Shown: positions 15,856 through 23,792 of the stretch, piece by piece | How the letters are laid out: each line of letters opens with the position of its first letter | How positions within the stretch are numbered: position 1 is the stretch's first letter | Assembly: GCF_014695385.1 (NCBI RefSeq) | Contig: NZ_JACJOD010000030.1 | Coordinates: forward strand, 186,001-250,000 | DNA length: 64,000 bases | Direction: 5' to 3' | DNA from: Trichocoleus sp. FACHB-46 | GTDB taxonomy: Bacteria; Cyanobacteriota; Cyanobacteriia; FACHB-46 | The notes under the pieces: model-generated | Seen by the model: the letters and a program-made list of their open reading frames with translations, nothing else | Databases searched by the model: none | Told to the model about the DNA's origin: nothing | Translations under genes and position numbers: made by a program

Positions 15856-16421
15856 TCGAAAATTTGCGTTACACATATCTACACAAGAGCGGAGTTTACA
15901 AGAAACAGCTCGAAATTTAGATCCTTTGCTATATCTAGTTTTGAGGTTTTATTAAGAATCTATAAAACTATTAACTGGTAGTGACTAAGTATAAATACTC
16001 TACAAAAATGTAACGAAATGTTTTGAATTTTCTGGTTAATGGTCGGCTGAAGCCTTTGATTGATAAGGATTTGAATTAATCGTTCGCATAGATTTGCTGG
16101 TTTTAATAACTTGTAATAAATAAAGCCTTTACCGCGGTGTATAAAAATAACCTGAAGGGTATAAACAACAGGCAAAAGTTGACCAAAGCGCCGAGTTATT
16201 GAGTTTTGAGTTCTCTCATACAAATATGAAATTTTCTCAGATTTCTTAAATTGCCTTTACTTTTACCGTCGGTAACGAGTTAGAGGGTGGGAGAGCTAAA
16301 TAGTTTTGGTTGATGTCTGTTGCAACCTTTCTGGGCTACCTGAGCAGCTTCAAGTGGCTGAACTAACATCCCAGCTCTGAATCCAGATTCAAACTCAAGT
16401 CAAAATTAGGAGAAAAAGTCC
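15856..16421 (+). promoter_or_regulatory. Upstream region and long leader of the phycocyanin operon
   Basis: 566 bp with no plus-strand gene. The first 350 bp is strongly AT-rich and should hold the cpc promoter(s). The last 100 bp is less AT-rich and ends with the ribosome site TAGGAGAAAAAG. Long untranslated leaders are usual before cpcB. An 87-codon open frame on the opposite strand (15960-16223) has no database-like features and I regard it as fortuitous. I cannot assign exact -10/-35 hexamers. Confidence 0.6.
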
Positions 16422-16940
16422 ATGTTAGATGCATTCGCCAAGGTTGTTTCTCAGGCTGATGCTAAGGGTGAATTCCTCAGCACCTCTCAGCTCGATGCTT
16501 TGACCAACATGGTTAAAGAAGGCAACAAGCGCCTGGATGTTGTTAACCGCATCACTGGCAACGCTTCCACCATCGTTGCTAATGCAGCTCGCGCTTTGTT
16601 CGAAGAACAGCCTCAGTTGATCCAACCCGGCGGTAACGCATACACCAACCGTCGGATGGCTGCTTGCCTCCGCGACATGGAAATCATCTTGCGTTATGTA
16701 ACCTACGCAACCATCGCTGGTGATTCCAGTGTTCTTGACGATCGCTGCTTGAATGGCCTCCGCGAGACCTACCAAGCTCTAGGTGTACCTGGTGGTTCTG
16801 TGGCTTCTGGCGTTCAAAAAATGAAGGATGCTGCGATCGCAGTTGCTAACGACCCCAACGGTATCACCAAGGGCGATTGCAGTGCGTTGGTCTCCGAACT
16901 CGCTAGCTACTTCGACCGCGCTGCTGCTGCAGTTGGCTAA
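16422..16940 (+). CDS. cpcB: C-phycocyanin beta subunit
   Basis: The 172-residue globin-like biliprotein has both phycocyanobilin attachment cysteines, Cys82 ([12 protein letters not shown]) and Cys153 ([11 protein letters not shown]), and Asn72 (GGNAYTN), the residue methylated in the family. The length is exactly standard. It pairs with CpcA to build the (alpha-beta)6 hexamers of phycobilisome rods that absorb near 620 nm. It is the first gene of a ten-gene operon, after a strong AGGAGA ribosome site, 83 bp before cpcA. Codon choice is markedly biased (AAC, ACC, TTC, CGC), as expected for one of the most abundant cell proteins. Confidence 0.98.
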   Translation: MLDAFAKVVSQADAKGEFLSTSQLDALTNMVKEGNKRLDVVNRITGNASTIVANAARALFEEQPQLIQPGGNAYTNRRMAACLRDMEIILRYVTYATIAGDSSVLDDRCLNGLRETYQALGVPGGSVASGVQKMKDAAIAVANDPNGITKGDCSALVSELASYFDRAAAAVG

Positions 16941-17023
16941 TTGAGCCTCTGTTTCAACCAAGTCACGGAATACGTTTCTACAAAAACTTTGCAGAACAGG
17001 ATATTTAGGGAGATACCGTAACT

Positions 17024-17512
17024 ATGAAGACCCCCATTACCGAAGCGATCGCCGCAGCAGATACTCAAGGCCGTTTCCTCAGCAACGCTGAGATGCACCA
17101 AGTTTATGGTCGCTATGAGCGTGCCGCTGCTGCTATGGAAGCTGCTCGTGCTTTGACCAGCAATGCTCAAAAGTTGGTTGATGGTGCAGCTAATGCTGTT
17201 TACCAAAAATTCCCTTACACCACTCAGCAAGCTGGCAACAACATGGCTTCTGATGCTCGTGGTAAGTCCAAGTGTGCTCGTGACATCGGTTACTACGTGC
17301 GCATCATCACTTACAGCTTGGTAGCTGGTGGCACAGGTCCTTTGGATGAGTACCTCCTCGCTGGTCTAGATGAAATGCACCGGACCTTCGACCTCTCCAA
17401 CAGCTGGTACGTTGAAGCTCTGAAGCACATCAAAGCTAACCACGGTATCACCGGACAAGCTGCTGTAGAAGCTAACGCTTACATCGACTACGCGATCAAC
17501 GCTCTAAGCTAA
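17024..17512 (+). CDS. cpcA: C-phycocyanin alpha subunit
   Basis: The 162-residue protein has the single chromophore site Cys84 ([13 protein letters not shown]), and the N- and C-termini ([31 protein letters not shown]) are diagnostic of phycocyanin alpha. Phycoerythrocyanin alpha is excluded by KCARDIGYY and RALTSNAQ. Residues 68-79 ([12 protein letters not shown]) differ from the more usual 'MQGxxYASTPEG' stretch just before the chromophore site. CpcE/CpcF, encoded downstream, attach the bilin here. A large stem-loop follows the stop and probably limits expression of the linker genes. Confidence 0.97.
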   Translation: MKTPITEAIAAADTQGRFLSNAEMHQVYGRYERAAAAMEAARALTSNAQKLVDGAANAVYQKFPYTTQQAGNNMASDARGKSKCARDIGYYVRIITYSLVAGGTGPLDEYLLAGLDEMHRTFDLSNSWYVEALKHIKANHGITGQAAVEANAYIDYAINALS

Positions 17513-17523
17513 TTGAACGCATG

Positions 17524-17588
17524 GCCCGGAAAGATATGCAAGTGCTGGCGAGTGTTAGCAGTTGTTTATCTTCCCGGGCATTGTTTTT
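17524..17588 (+). terminator. Attenuator hairpin between cpcA and cpcC
   Basis: GCCCGG-AAAGATA pairs with TATCTT-CCCGGGC (one bulge) to enclose a roughly 30-nt loop that can itself fold. The stem is followed by ATTGTTTTT. A partial terminator at this place is known to set the high ratio of cpcBA to linker mRNA in other cyanobacteria. Confidence 0.8.
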
Positions 17589-17640
17589 CTCAATTTGAAT
17601 ATAAGAATCTTCGAAAATCTTTTGTGTTGGGAGGGCATGC

Positions 17641-18513
17641 ATGAGCGGTTTAGCAGCGTCCAATTTGGCGGCAGCAGGGAAGCTCGGTGTTTCTGCTTTT
17701 GATGCGACCAGAGTAGAATTGCGTCCAGACTGGTCAGAAGATGATCTCCGGGCCGTAATCCGGGTTGCCTATCGCCAAGTTTTAGGCAATGACTACGTGA
17801 TGAAGTCTGAGCGCCTCAGTAATAGCGAGTCTCAACTCCGCCAAGGCAACATCACGGTGCGGGAGTTTGTCCGAGCGATCGCGAAGTCCGACCTTTATAA
17901 AAACAAATTTCTTTTTCCTAATTCCAATACGCGCTTTATTGAACTGAATTACAAGCACTTACTCGGTCGTGCTCCCTATTCAGAAGACGAAATCAATTTT
18001 CACCTTAACCTTTACAACGAAAAAGGTTACGACGCTGAAATCGACTCTTACATCGACAGTGCTGAATACGAAGATAACTTTGGCAACAACGTAGTTCCTT
18101 ACTACCGTGGCTTCTCGGTTGATCCTGGTGTTAGAACCACGGGCTTTACCCGCATGTTCCGCCTTTATCGGGGTTATGCCAATAGCGATCGCGCTCAAGT
18201 TGCAGGTAAAGCTCCTCACGTATTCCGCGAGTTGGCTCAGAACCGCGCTTCTAGCATCGTAAAGCCTACGGGTGAAGGTAGCCGTAGCTTCCATAGCAGC
18301 GTTGGTGATGACACTCCCAACAAGGCATTGGGTGGCTCTTGGGGCGAAGGCGGACGGATTTATCGTCTAGAGGTGACAGGAATTCGCAACCCTGGATATC
18401 CAAAAGTCCGTCGCAGCAGTGTTGCTTATCTCATTCCCTACGAGCAGATGCTCCCCAAGATGCAGCAGATTCATCGCATGGGCGGCACAATTGTCAGCGT
18501 TACGCCTGCTTAA
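17641..18513 (+). CDS. cpcC: Phycobilisome rod linker polypeptide with C-terminal CpcD domain
   Basis: The 290-residue protein has an N-terminal PBS linker (Pfam00427-type) domain at about 20-150, with [40 protein letters not shown] and [13 protein letters not shown] flexible Ser/Gly-rich joint follows, then a CpcD-like domain (about 232-288; [20 protein letters not shown] ... [14 protein letters not shown]). It joins phycocyanin hexamers end to end in the rods. Only one cpcC copy is present, suggesting either short rods or a second copy elsewhere. GGGAGG precedes the start. A stem-loop lies in the spacer to cpcD. Confidence 0.96.
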   Translation: MSGLAASNLAAAGKLGVSAFDATRVELRPDWSEDDLRAVIRVAYRQVLGNDYVMKSERLSNSESQLRQGNITVREFVRAIAKSDLYKNKFLFPNSNTRFIELNYKHLLGRAPYSEDEINFHLNLYNEKGYDAEIDSYIDSAEYEDNFGNNVVPYYRGFSVDPGVRTTGFTRMFRLYRGYANSDRAQVAGKAPHVFRELAQNRASSIVKPTGEGSRSFHSSVGDDTPNKALGGSWGEGGRIYRLEVTGIRNPGYPKVRRSSVAYLIPYEQMLPKMQQIHRMGGTIVSVTPA

Positions 18514-18558
18514 GGCTGCTAATCGCATCTTACTGAATTAAGTCTTTAAGAAAAGACG

Positions 18559-18595
18559 GTAATGGCAGGCATCAATTTAATGAGCTTGCCATTAC
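18559..18595 (+). other. Intra-operon stem-loop between cpcC and cpcD
   Basis: GTAATGGCA and TGCCATTAC form a perfect 9-bp stem around a 19-nt loop. No T-run follows, so it is more likely an mRNA processing or stability element than a terminator. Confidence 0.6.
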
Positions 18596-18639
18596 TGCCT
18601 GCAATCATCTAGTTCAACTTCATAGGAGCTATTGTAACG

Positions 18640-18873
18640 ATGTTTGGTCAAACTGCTTTAGGAAAAGCTTCTTTAAGCGATTCCGCTAGCCGCATGTTTC
18701 GCTTTGAAGTTCAAGGCTTGCGTCAAAACGAAGAAGCTGACAAGCTCAACTACTCGATTCGTCGCAGCGGTAGCACCTATGTAACTGTGCCCTACGGTCG
18801 CATGAATGAAGAAATGCAGCGAATTAGCCGTTTGGGCGGCAAGATTGTCAACATCACCTCGGTCTCTGCTTAG
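18640..18873 (+). CDS. cpcD: Phycobilisome rod-capping small linker
   Basis: The 77-residue protein is a stand-alone CpcD domain (MFRFEVQGLRQNEEADKLNY ... VPYGRMNEEMQRISRLGGKI), the usual size for CpcD. It caps the distal end of phycocyanin rods and so limits their length. AGGAG precedes the start. A second, longer copy follows after a 127-bp spacer containing a tandem 15-bp duplication; the two proteins are very similar up to about residue 73, so they arose by tandem gene duplication. Confidence 0.95.
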   Translation: MFGQTALGKASLSDSASRMFRFEVQGLRQNEEADKLNYSIRRSGSTYVTVPYGRMNEEMQRISRLGGKIVNITSVSA

Positions 18874-18891
18874 TTAGTGCCTATGGCACCA

Positions 18892-18913
18892 GGGAGTGAA
18901 GCTTTTTGCTCCC
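18892..18913 (+). other. Small hairpin between the two cpcD genes
   Basis: GGGAG and CTCCC flank TGAAGCTTTTTG; the short stem sits just 3' of cpcD. It is a weak structure and may be an mRNA-end stabiliser. Confidence 0.35.
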
Positions 18914-18914
18914 A

Positions 18915-18944
18915 TTCGATTCACACTGGTTCGATTCACACTGG
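18915..18944. repeat. Perfect 15-bp tandem duplication
   Basis: TTCGATTCACACTGG occurs twice without interruption in the cpcD to cpcD2 spacer. Confidence 0.9.
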
Positions 18945-19000
18945 ATTGATTTCGTCCCAGAGCTAATCTTCTAAGTTTTGATGAGGGAGTTGTTGCAATT

Positions 19001-19336
19001 ATGTTTGGTCAAAGTTCCTTAGGAAGCAATACCTCGGTGGATGATTCTGCTAGCCGCATGTTTCGGGTTGAAGTGCGGGGTCTGCGTCAAACCTATCGCT
19101 CTAATAAGCTCAGCTATCCGATTCGCCGTAGTGGCAGTACTTACGTCACTGTACCCTACGGTCGCATGAGTGAAGAGATGCAGCGGATTAATCGTTTGGG
19201 CGGCAAGATTGTCAGCATTGAACCTCTGAACGCTGATCATCCTCAAGCAAAAGCAGAGGCGACGGCGGCACATCAGAATATTGAGGCGACCGCAGAAGCT
19301 GATAACGTGACAGCCGCACCCGTTGCCAAAGGTTAA
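19001..19336 (+). CDS. Second CpcD-type small linker with Ala/Glu-rich tail
   Basis: This 111-residue tandem copy of cpcD shares MFGQxxLG, SASRMFRxEVxGLRQ and the VPYGRMxEEMQRIxRLGGKIV core. It differs by a short insertion near the N-terminus (SNTSVDD) and by a tail of about 35 residues rich in Ala, Glu, Gln and Thr with no counterpart in ordinary CpcD. It starts after GAGGGAG. It could cap rods with altered geometry or carry an interaction tail; either idea is inference. It lies 50 bp before cpcE. Confidence 0.9.
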   Translation: MFGQSSLGSNTSVDDSASRMFRVEVRGLRQTYRSNKLSYPIRRSGSTYVTVPYGRMSEEMQRINRLGGKIVSIEPLNADHPQAKAEATAAHQNIEATAEADNVTAAPVAKG

Positions 19337-19386
19337 CTTGGGTGCCATTGTCTGTTCCCTGTTCCTGTGCTGAACCTGTTAGATTC

Positions 19387-20238
19387 ATGTCCGAAACCAG
19401 CCTACAGCAGTCTTTTGAATCAGAGTCACAACCCACTGAGTCTTCTGGCGAAGCTTTAACTGTTGAGCAAGCGATCGCCAACCTCACTCATGAGGACTTG
19501 AGTCTCCGTTATTATGCTGCTTGGTGGCTGGGAAAGTTTGCCAAAGGCGAACCTGAAGTCGTTGACGCTCTGATTGCCGTCCTAGAGGATGAAGCCGATC
19601 GCACTGAGCTAGGAGGCTATCCACTGCGGCGAAATGCAGTTCGGGCATTGGGGAAGCTGGCAGACGACCGGGCCGTACCAGGATTGTTAGGTTGTTTAGA
19701 CTGCCCTGACTATTATGTCCGCGAAGCTGCGGCTCAGTCTTTAGGCATGTTGGGCGATCGCACCTGCATTCCGGTTTTGATGTCTTGGCTAGAAGGCGGC
19801 GTGGCAGCGGTGCAACTGTTTCCAGGGCGACCTCACCTGACGCAACCTGCTGAGGCAGCAATGGAAACCTTAGAAGCCTTAAAGGTAACAGAGGCAGTAC
19901 CGCTGATCGAACCCTTTCTCCAGCATTCGTTGGACCGGGTGCGGCATGGAGCAGCAAGAGCTTTATATGTGCTAACTCAAGATCCGGTTTATGGAGAACG
20001 GTTGGTTCAAGAGTTAGGCAATAGCGATCTGAAAATGCGTCGCATGATTTTGCTAGATATGGGCGCGAGTGGCTATTTGTCAGGAGCTGAGGCGATTGCC
20101 CAAGCTTCTGTGGAAAATAGCTTTAAAGTAATGGCCCTTAAAAGCTTGCTAGAAAACCATCTTAAGCAGCAGCTAGAGGCTGTCTTGGTTTCACCGTCTA
20201 CTGAGCGAGTCATGAATTTGCTGGACTCATTGCTGTAG
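19387..20238 (+). CDS. cpcE: Phycocyanin alpha-subunit phycocyanobilin lyase, CpcE subunit
   Basis: The 283-residue protein is built of HEAT-like (PBS lyase) repeats, for example LSLRYYAAWWLGKFAKGEPEVV, PLRRNAVRALGKLADDRAVPGL and YYVREAAAQSLGMLGDRTCIPVL. CpcE forms a heterodimer with CpcF that attaches phycocyanobilin to Cys84 of CpcA. The start is the ATG before SETSLQQS; an earlier in-frame ATG at 19342 lies almost on the end of the preceding gene and adds a Cys/Pro-rich stretch. It occupies the usual place in the operon, directly before cpcF. Confidence 0.95.
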   Translation: MSETSLQQSFESESQPTESSGEALTVEQAIANLTHEDLSLRYYAAWWLGKFAKGEPEVVDALIAVLEDEADRTELGGYPLRRNAVRALGKLADDRAVPGLLGCLDCPDYYVREAAAQSLGMLGDRTCIPVLMSWLEGGVAAVQLFPGRPHLTQPAEAAMETLEALKVTEAVPLIEPFLQHSLDRVRHGAARALYVLTQDPVYGERLVQELGNSDLKMRRMILLDMGASGYLSGAEAIAQASVENSFKVMALKSLLENHLKQQLEAVLVSPSTERVMNLLDSLL

Positions 20239-20324
20239 GCGGTTACGGATTTTGAGGTCATCAGCACTCAGTTCATTGAACTCCCTCAAAATCTATTGCC
20301 CATCTTCTTGAACTTGATACAGCT

Positions 20325-20993
20325 ATGACCCATTCTGCTTGCGCTTCTGATCTGATTTTTGCTATCGAACAAGCGGCTACTCCCGCTAGTTTAGTGGTGG
20401 CAGTTCAAGCTTTGGCAGAAGCTCGTCTAGAGGCAGGCATTCCCACACTTATTTCAGCGCTGGGCTACAACAACCCCGAAGCGGCTGTGATTGCAGTGCA
20501 AGGATTGGTTGAGTTGGGAGAAGCAGCAGTTCAACCTTTAATTGAGCGGTTAGATGATTACAACTATGGCGCTAGGGCTTACTCATTTCGAGCTTTAGCC
20601 GCGATCGCCGACCCTCAAGCTTTAGACGTTCTCATTAATGCCGCAGAAACTGACTTTGCTCCGAGTGTACGTCGGGCAGCAACTAAGGGGATTGGGCAAC
20701 TTCACTGGTCTCAACTTCCAGATGAACAACGCCAAGCAGCTCAAGATCGGGCATTGCAGTCACTGTTGGCCTTAGCCCAGCATCCAGATTGGGACATTCG
20801 TTATGCAGCGGTAGTGGGTCTCCAAGCTTTAGCCTCCTCCGGAGAGGCGACTGAAGTGGAGCTGGCTGCACGAATCTTAGCCCAGTTCAATCACATTGCT
20901 CAAACCGATGCCGACTTAGCTGTGCGTGCTAGAGCTGAAATGGCTCAGCAGCAACTAAACGCATTGAGCAATCAGTTGGCAGCGATCGGCTAG
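20325..20993 (+). CDS. cpcF: Phycocyanin alpha-subunit phycocyanobilin lyase, CpcF subunit
   Basis: The 222-residue HEAT-repeat protein (EARLEAGIPTLISALGYNNPEAAVIAVQGLVELG, YGARAYSFRALAAIADPQALDVL, VRRAATKGIGQLHW) matches CpcF in length and order. It partners CpcE in the lyase acting on CpcA. It sits 86 bp after cpcE and 62 bp before the first cpcG. No in-frame alternative start competes with the ATG before THSACASDL. Confidence 0.94.
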   Translation: MTHSACASDLIFAIEQAATPASLVVAVQALAEARLEAGIPTLISALGYNNPEAAVIAVQGLVELGEAAVQPLIERLDDYNYGARAYSFRALAAIADPQALDVLINAAETDFAPSVRRAATKGIGQLHWSQLPDEQRQAAQDRALQSLLALAQHPDWDIRYAAVVGLQALASSGEATEVELAARILAQFNHIAQTDADLAVRARAEMAQQQLNALSNQLAAIG

Positions 20994-21055
20994 CGATCGG
21001 CTGTCATTTTTTGTTACTCGATACCTGTTCCTCGATACAGTGGTAAACGTTACCT

Positions 21056-21901
21056 ATGTCTATTCCACTCCTTGAAGTTACACCCAAAACCCAGAATCAA
21101 CGGGTTCCTGGTTTCGAGGTGCCCAATGAAGATGCTCCTCAGCCTTACCGCTTTAGGGAACCTGCTTCCCAGTCGGATGTGCAAGAGTTGATTTGGTCGG
21201 CCTATCGCCAAATCTTCAGTGAGCACTTAATTCTAGAAGAGTACCGTCAACTCGCCTTAGAGTCGCAACTACGCAACCGTCAACTTTCTGTGCGGGAGTT
21301 CATCCGTGCCCTCGGAAAGTCGGATGTCTACCGTCGTGAAGTTGCCGACACCAACTCGAACTATCGCTTGGTTGATATTACCTTCAAGCGCTTCTTAGGG
21401 CGGGCTACCTACGGCAAAGATGAGCAAATCGCTTGGTCAATTGTGATTGCCACACGAGGTTTGCACGGCTTCATTGACGCTGTCGTAGATAGCGATGAGT
21501 ATCAGCAAAACTTTGGTGACTCCATCGTGCCTTATCAGCGCCGACGCATGGAGGGGAGACCCTTCAACTTAGTGACTCCTCGTTACAGCGACTACTGGCG
21601 GATCCAGAAGTCTACTTCAGGTAGCAGTAGTGCGTTTGCTCAAGGTCGGCAGTACCAAGCGGGCGATCGCGATCTGCAAGTCATTCGCAGAGGGATTCCG
21701 GCAAGCTTCTTGAATATGGCTCAAGGTATCTTGGTGCCTCAAATGAACTATCAGCGAACAACTGACCAGGCTCGGGGTGTCGCAGCAGCTTATACCTCCG
21801 GTCAGACTGCTTCTACCCATGATGTGCCACCACCCCCCACTGTGAAGCGGACCAATGTAGCACTGCCCTACCGTTATATTCCGACTCAACCCAAGGTCTA
21901 A
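21056..21901 (+). CDS. cpcG1: Phycobilisome rod-core linker (CpcG, copy 1)
   Basis: The 281-residue protein has the CpcG N-terminus SIPLLEVTPKTQNQRVPGFEVPNEDAPQ and one PBS linker domain (about 35-175, VQELIWSAYRQIFSEHLILE ... FIRALGKSDVYRREV ... FLGRATYGKDEQIAWSI). The C-terminus (VALPYRYIPTQPKV) is long and hydrophilic, with no membrane helix, so it is a true rod-core CpcG rather than the CpcL type. It is the longest of three tandem copies. CpcG proteins attach rods to the allophycocyanin core; differences in the C-terminal half probably dictate different core positions. Confidence 0.94.
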   Translation: MSIPLLEVTPKTQNQRVPGFEVPNEDAPQPYRFREPASQSDVQELIWSAYRQIFSEHLILEEYRQLALESQLRNRQLSVREFIRALGKSDVYRREVADTNSNYRLVDITFKRFLGRATYGKDEQIAWSIVIATRGLHGFIDAVVDSDEYQQNFGDSIVPYQRRRMEGRPFNLVTPRYSDYWRIQKSTSGSSSAFAQGRQYQAGDRDLQVIRRGIPASFLNMAQGILVPQMNYQRTTDQARGVAAAYTSGQTASTHDVPPPPTVKRTNVALPYRYIPTQPKV

Positions 21902-21966
21902 CTCAGTCCACGTTTCAAACTGATGAATCGGGGCGATCGCTTACAGGACTATTTAGGAGTTTACTG

Positions 21967-22710
21967 ATGGCAATTCCTCTACTAGAGTACAAACCCTCTT
22001 CACAAAATCAGCGAGTTGCTGGTTATGAAGTGCCAAACGAAGATAATTCCGATATCTATAAGCTAGATAGCGGTAGCGCCAGCGATGATATTCAAGCAAT
22101 CATTTGGGCTGCTTACCGTCAGGTGTTTAGTGAGCACGAAACCCTCCGCAACCACCGCCAAACGGCTTTAGAGTCTCAACTGAAAAATCGGGCGATTACA
22201 GTCCGCGATTTCATTCGGGGCTTGGCTAAGTCCGATGTGTATTGGCGGCTAGTTGTAGAAACCAATTCCAACTATCGCGTGGTGGAGTTAACCCTCAAGC
22301 GCTTGTTGGGCCGTGCTCCCTACAACAAAGACGAAGAAATCGCTTGGTCAATCAAGATTGCGACCCAAGGCCTGAGCGGCTTTGTGGATGCTTTGGTAGA
22401 TAGCGAAGAGTACACCCAAAACTTTGGCGACAACACGGTGCCTTATCAGCGCCGTCGCTATAAAGATCGCCCGTTCAATTTAGTCACGCCACGCTACAAC
22501 AGCTACTGGCGCGATAAGGAAGAAGGCGATCGCTACAAGTGGGGCGATGTGAATAACTTCTTGGAGATGGCGCGATCGCTCAAGCTGCCTCAAGCCAAGT
22601 TTGTGACTGTCAAAACCGCTAACATCCAGATTCCGAATACCACTCGCGACGCGCAGCCCACAGGCACCCTCGCTTCAATCAATACATCCGCTGGTTTTCC
22701 GATCCGCTAA
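21967..22710 (+). CDS. cpcG2: Phycobilisome rod-core linker (CpcG, copy 2)
   Basis: The 247-residue protein is the second tandem CpcG. It starts AIPLLEYKPSSQNQRVAGYEVPNEDNSD, with the linker domain at about 38-175 ([21 protein letters not shown] ... LLGRAPYNKDEEIAWSI) and a hydrophilic C-terminus ending in SINTSAGFPIR. No hydrophobic terminal helix. TAGGAG precedes the ATG, and 65 bp separates it from copy 1. Copies 2 and 3 share the AYRQVF and [10 protein letters not shown] variants, so they look closer to each other than to copy 1, consistent with stepwise duplication. Confidence 0.94.
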   Translation: MAIPLLEYKPSSQNQRVAGYEVPNEDNSDIYKLDSGSASDDIQAIIWAAYRQVFSEHETLRNHRQTALESQLKNRAITVRDFIRGLAKSDVYWRLVVETNSNYRVVELTLKRLLGRAPYNKDEEIAWSIKIATQGLSGFVDALVDSEEYTQNFGDNTVPYQRRRYKDRPFNLVTPRYNSYWRDKEEGDRYKWGDVNNFLEMARSLKLPQAKFVTVKTANIQIPNTTRDAQPTGTLASINTSAGFPIR

Positions 22711-22835
22711 AAGCGTACAATCCAAGAGAGGCGTGGAATTGTCAAATTCCTTTGGCGACGCAGTTTGCGGGTGATCCAGTTTGCACGCTCTAGGCATTGT
22801 AAGTTTTTAACTATTTTCATAAGGGAGATTCTGGC

Positions 22836-23594
22836 ATGGCATTGCCGTTACTTGCATACAAACCAACTGCCCCAAATCACCGGGTTCGTAGCTTTGGTAT
22901 TTCTGACCAAAACGAGGACACCCCTTACATCTATCGGACGGAGAACGTCAGCTCTCCCGAAGAACTGCGCCAGTTGATTTGGGCAGCTTATCGTCAAGTC
23001 TTTAACGAACAGTTAGTTCTGAGATTTAACCGTCAAGTGACTCTAGAAACTCGCTTGGCAAACGGCTCCATTACGGTTCGTGACTTCATCCGAGAATTGG
23101 CGAAATCAGAGCGCTTCTACACCTTGGTGGTAGGCGTGAATGATAATTACCGCTTGGTAGAAGTCTGCCTCAAGCGCTTGCTAGGTCGTGAACCTTACAA
23201 CCAAGATGAAAAGATCGCTTGGTCGATCAAGATTGGTACTCTAGGCTTCCACGGCTTCGTTGATGCCTTAGTAGATAGCGAAGAGTACACCCAAAACTTT
23301 GGGGACAGCACTGTCCCTTATCAGCGGAAGCGGATGCAGAATCGGCCCTTTACCTTCCTGCCTCGCTACGGCGAAGACTATCAGGAAGTGGCTGGAACTG
23401 CTACCACCGACTGGCGCATCACCTTGGAGAAATTCTACACTCGCAAGTTCCAAGATCGGCAGTTGCCTGAAGGCGATCCTCGTCGCTTCCGGGATGTTGC
23501 AGCTGCGATCGCACCCAAAGGAAATTATGCACAGCGGATTTCTGCTTTTGACATTGACTACCTGAACAAGGTACCTGTGCGCGGTAGACGCTAA
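22836..23594 (+). CDS. cpcG3: Phycobilisome rod-core linker (CpcG, copy 3)
   Basis: The 252-residue protein is the third CpcG. It begins [29 protein letters not shown], has the linker domain at about 42-180 ([19 protein letters not shown] ... [17 protein letters not shown]), then a distinct C-terminal part with a basic end (VPVRGRR). No membrane helix. AAGGGAG precedes the ATG. It closes the operon: the long inverted repeat at 23638-23726 follows. Three adjacent cpcG genes recall the four-copy arrangement of heterocystous cyanobacteria such as Anabaena PCC 7120. Confidence 0.94.
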   Translation: MALPLLAYKPTAPNHRVRSFGISDQNEDTPYIYRTENVSSPEELRQLIWAAYRQVFNEQLVLRFNRQVTLETRLANGSITVRDFIRELAKSERFYTLVVGVNDNYRLVEVCLKRLLGREPYNQDEKIAWSIKIGTLGFHGFVDALVDSEEYTQNFGDSTVPYQRKRMQNRPFTFLPRYGEDYQEVAGTATTDWRITLEKFYTRKFQDRQLPEGDPRRFRDVAAAIAPKGNYAQRISAFDIDYLNKVPVRGRR

Positions 23595-23637
23595 ACTTTA
23601 CAGCCCGCTCCTTGGAGTGGCTAACGAGTAATTTTTA

Positions 23638-23732
23638 ACTGGGTCTAGTTACTGTTGACTAAAAACTTGATGGAGCCCGATCGCGGTTCCGTAAGTTCTC
23701 TAGATACAACAGTAGGTAGACCCAGTAGTTTT
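23638..23732 (+). terminator. Long interrupted inverted repeat ending the cpc operon
   Basis: Arms of 20 nt (23638-23657 and 23707-23726) pair as ACTGGGTCTA/TAGACCCAGT and ACTGTTG/CAACAGT, separated by a symmetric 3-nt mismatch (GTT opposite AGG), around a 49-nt loop. AGTTTTAT follows. It is probably the operon terminator or 3' stabiliser. Confidence 0.75.
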
Positions 23733-23792
23733 ATAAATTCATGGGTGTAAAGTGTTGCACTTGTTCGCACTAGTTATTTCTAGGGAAACTCT

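Noticed and set aside
15960-16223. 87-codon minus-strand open frame in the leader of the cpc operon
   Set aside because: Composition follows the AT-rich leader, no ribosome site is visible, no recognisable motif is present, and it lies antisense within the expected cpc promoter region.
17024-17512. cpcA as a phycoerythrocyanin alpha gene (pecA)
   Set aside because: The chromophore region KCARDIGYY and RALTSNAQ are phycocyanin-type, and no pecE/pecF isomerising lyase is present.
21056-23594. One of the cpcG copies as CpcL (membrane-attached rod linker)
   Set aside because: None of the three ends with a hydrophobic helix.
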